Assembly (NCBI RefSeq): GCF_030347995.1 | Contig: NZ_JAQIBC010000001.1 | Location: 124,001-188,000 of the forward strand | Direction of reading: 5' to 3' | DNA: 64,000 bases | Source of the DNA: Sulfurovum xiamenensis | GTDB lineage: Bacteria > Campylobacterota > Campylobacteria > Campylobacterales > Sulfurovaceae | In this document: in pieces, positions 62,952 to 64,000 of the stretch | How the letters are laid out: every line of letters starts with the position of its first letter | Numbering within the stretch: the first letter of the stretch is position 1 | Translations under genes and position numbers: made by a program | The notes under the pieces: generated by a model | What the model was told of the DNA's origin: nothing | The model's input: the letters and a program-made list of their open reading frames with translations, nothing else | Databases searched by the model: none

Positions 62952-64000
62952 TTACCAATCAATGGATTGAACTTTTCTGTCGTTGAACGGGAAAAGTAAA
63001 CTCTGCTGACTTGTCAAATTCGTATATCCTATGGAAGAGCTGCGACCTCTCTGTTTAAGGAAGAGTATCACAGATCCATCCGTAGAAAAACGAGGAAACT
63101 GATTTGAGCCGGTTGTTGTGATCGGTCTTGTGTCTGAACTTCCTGTAGAGGTAAGGTAAAGATTAAAGGTATTATCCCCAAATGCATTACTGCTCTCCCT
63201 GCTGGAGTAGACTATTTTATCTCCATAAGCATCACAGGAATTGTTGTTACGCCCGTGATAGACCACTTGAGAGGTCGGTCCACCCGATATAGACTTTTTA
63301 AATACATTTGCATAGCCCAAACGGTTAGAGACAAAGACAATACGACTCTCATCATCTACATACCTGCCGTTCACATCAATACCTTTAAAAGTCGTTATCC
63401 TTTTTTTTGATTTGGATGCAAGATCATATTCGTAGATATCTGCCTGTCCTTCAGGTGCCATCGTAAGTAAAAGTTTTGAACCATCATTATTGACATCAGA
63501 ACAGACCAGCATTCCTTCAGAACTTGCTATCTTCGTTTTTGTCCCATTATAGATGTTGAGCTTATAGAGTGTAGGAAGTGTACCTTTGTAAGAAGTATAA
63601 TAAATATTTCTCTGTGCTCTGTCCGCCCATTTAGGGAAAAGGTTCAATCCACCTTTGATAATGGTTTTTTTATAACTGAAGGTATAATCAGCCAATCGTA
63701 TTTCACTGCGTCCTGGTGTTGTATAAACAGCATAGGCAACATAACGATTGATCCAAGAGATACTTGGATATTGCAAAATATTGTTAATATCACTTATCGC
63801 TTTATGTATAAGAAACGGCATTTTTTCTTTTGAAGAGATCGCATAGCTTTTTTTAAAGATCTGTGTACCGTTGGATGCTTTTAAAAGCCGTACCAGAAGT
63901 TTTGCACCGGATCGTTGGTCCATCGCATACTTAATGACATACTCCTGGCTTTTCAGAGCCGGTATAATATAATCAGAAGAAATCTCACCGATATGGTGTG
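62952..64000 (-). CDS. tolB: Tol-Pal system protein TolB, partial (start beyond window)
   Basis: The frame is open to the window edge, with coding sequence HHIGEISSDYIIPALKSQ reading in before the ATG at 63923; the real start lies upstream, so this is a truncated copy of TolB. The C-terminal portion is a beta-propeller with repeats such as SNRLGYANVFKKSISGG. TolB is periplasmic and bridges TolA and Pal. Gene order tolB-pal-cpoB is standard. Confidence 0.94.
   Translation of the reverse strand, partial: HHIGEISSDYIIPALKSQEYVIKYAMDQRSGAKLLVRLLKASNGTQIFKKSYAISSKEKMPFLIHKAISDINNILQYPSISWINRYVAYAVYTTPGRSEIRLADYTFSYKKTIIKGGLNLFPKWADRAQRNIYYTSYKGTLPTLYKLNIYNGTKTKIASSEGMLVCSDVNNDGSKLLLTMAPEGQADIYEYDLASKSKKRITTFKGIDVNGRYVDDESRIVFVSNRLGYANVFKKSISGGPTSQVVYHGRNNNSCDAYGDKIVYSSRESSNAFGDNTFNLYLTSTGSSDTRPITTTGSNQFPRFSTDGSVILFLKQRGRSSSIGYTNLTSQQSLLFPFNDRKVQSIDW

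Overview
The window looks like a chromosomal segment of a Campylobacterota (Epsilonproteobacteria) member, most like the Sulfurovum/Sulfurimonas group. The grounds are the moderately AT-rich sequence, dense gene packing with many 1-20 bp overlaps, promoters of the TATAATcgcg type, and recognisable epsilonproteobacterial neighbourhoods: mlaA-mlaC-RND pump, pdxJ-pdxA, a Bpt-type leucyl/arginyl transferase, and fabD-mtnN-ttcA. The assignment is inferred from protein character and gene order, not from rRNA; no rRNA, tRNA, CRISPR array, intact insertion sequence or prophage was seen. Almost everything is housekeeping.

Layout. 1-3.4 kb (+): the end of MlaA, then MlaC and a large RND/MMPL exporter (outer-membrane lipid traffic). 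3.5-6.0 kb (+): an M3 oligopeptidase and a membrane protein, converging on argG. 7.3-16.7 kb: mixed small genes (CZB-like protein, thioredoxin-like protein, pdxJ-pdxA, TPR and zinc-ribbon pair, msrB, YqeY, trpC, a TPR/YkgJ/methyltransferase overlapping operon, bpt). 16.7-24.7 kb (-): MnmC-type oxidase, small membrane protein, glyS, a 46-residue membrane peptide gene, trmL, purU, cca, leuB, leuD. 24.9-29.5 kb (+): rpoD, a MoCF-fold protein, an MFS transporter, a DTW-domain tRNA modifier.

29.5-40.8 kb (-): an AEC carrier and then what reads as one acetate-uptake/activation locus. In transcription order it holds a Cache-domain histidine kinase, an OmpR-type response regulator, an OprD-like porin, DUF485, actP, a cNMP/CBS/DUF294 protein, a DnaQ-type exonuclease and acs. 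Direct repeats sit at the porin promoter.

41.5-57.4 kb (-): about 16 kb transcribed in one direction: fabD, mtnN, ttcA, an SH3-like protein, an RluA-family synthase, an FN3 lipoprotein, trmB, ftsE, ftsX, envC, then pyrH (own promoter), rpoZ, spoT, tyrS, an FMN nitronate-type oxidoreductase and two tandem murein amidases. FtsEX, a catalytically degenerate EnvC and the amidases are natural partners in septal peptidoglycan splitting.

57.4-58.7 kb: the only decayed stretch. It holds a duplicated 75-bp copy of the rubredoxin promoter/start region, a frameshifted gene remnant with a G8 tract, a nucleoside deaminase and the intact rubredoxin gene. 58.7-64 kb (-): a phosphorelay-like protein whose signature catalytic residues are largely missing, slyD, an L,D-transpeptidase, cpoB, pal and most of tolB (its start lies beyond the window).

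No wholly new multi-gene system is evident. The most rewarding leads are the degenerate phosphorelay protein, the acetate locus with its regulator and candidate operator, the rubredoxin-locus duplication plus pseudogene, a TtcA homologue lacking one iron-sulfur cysteine, and a two-copy 46-bp palindromic repeat.
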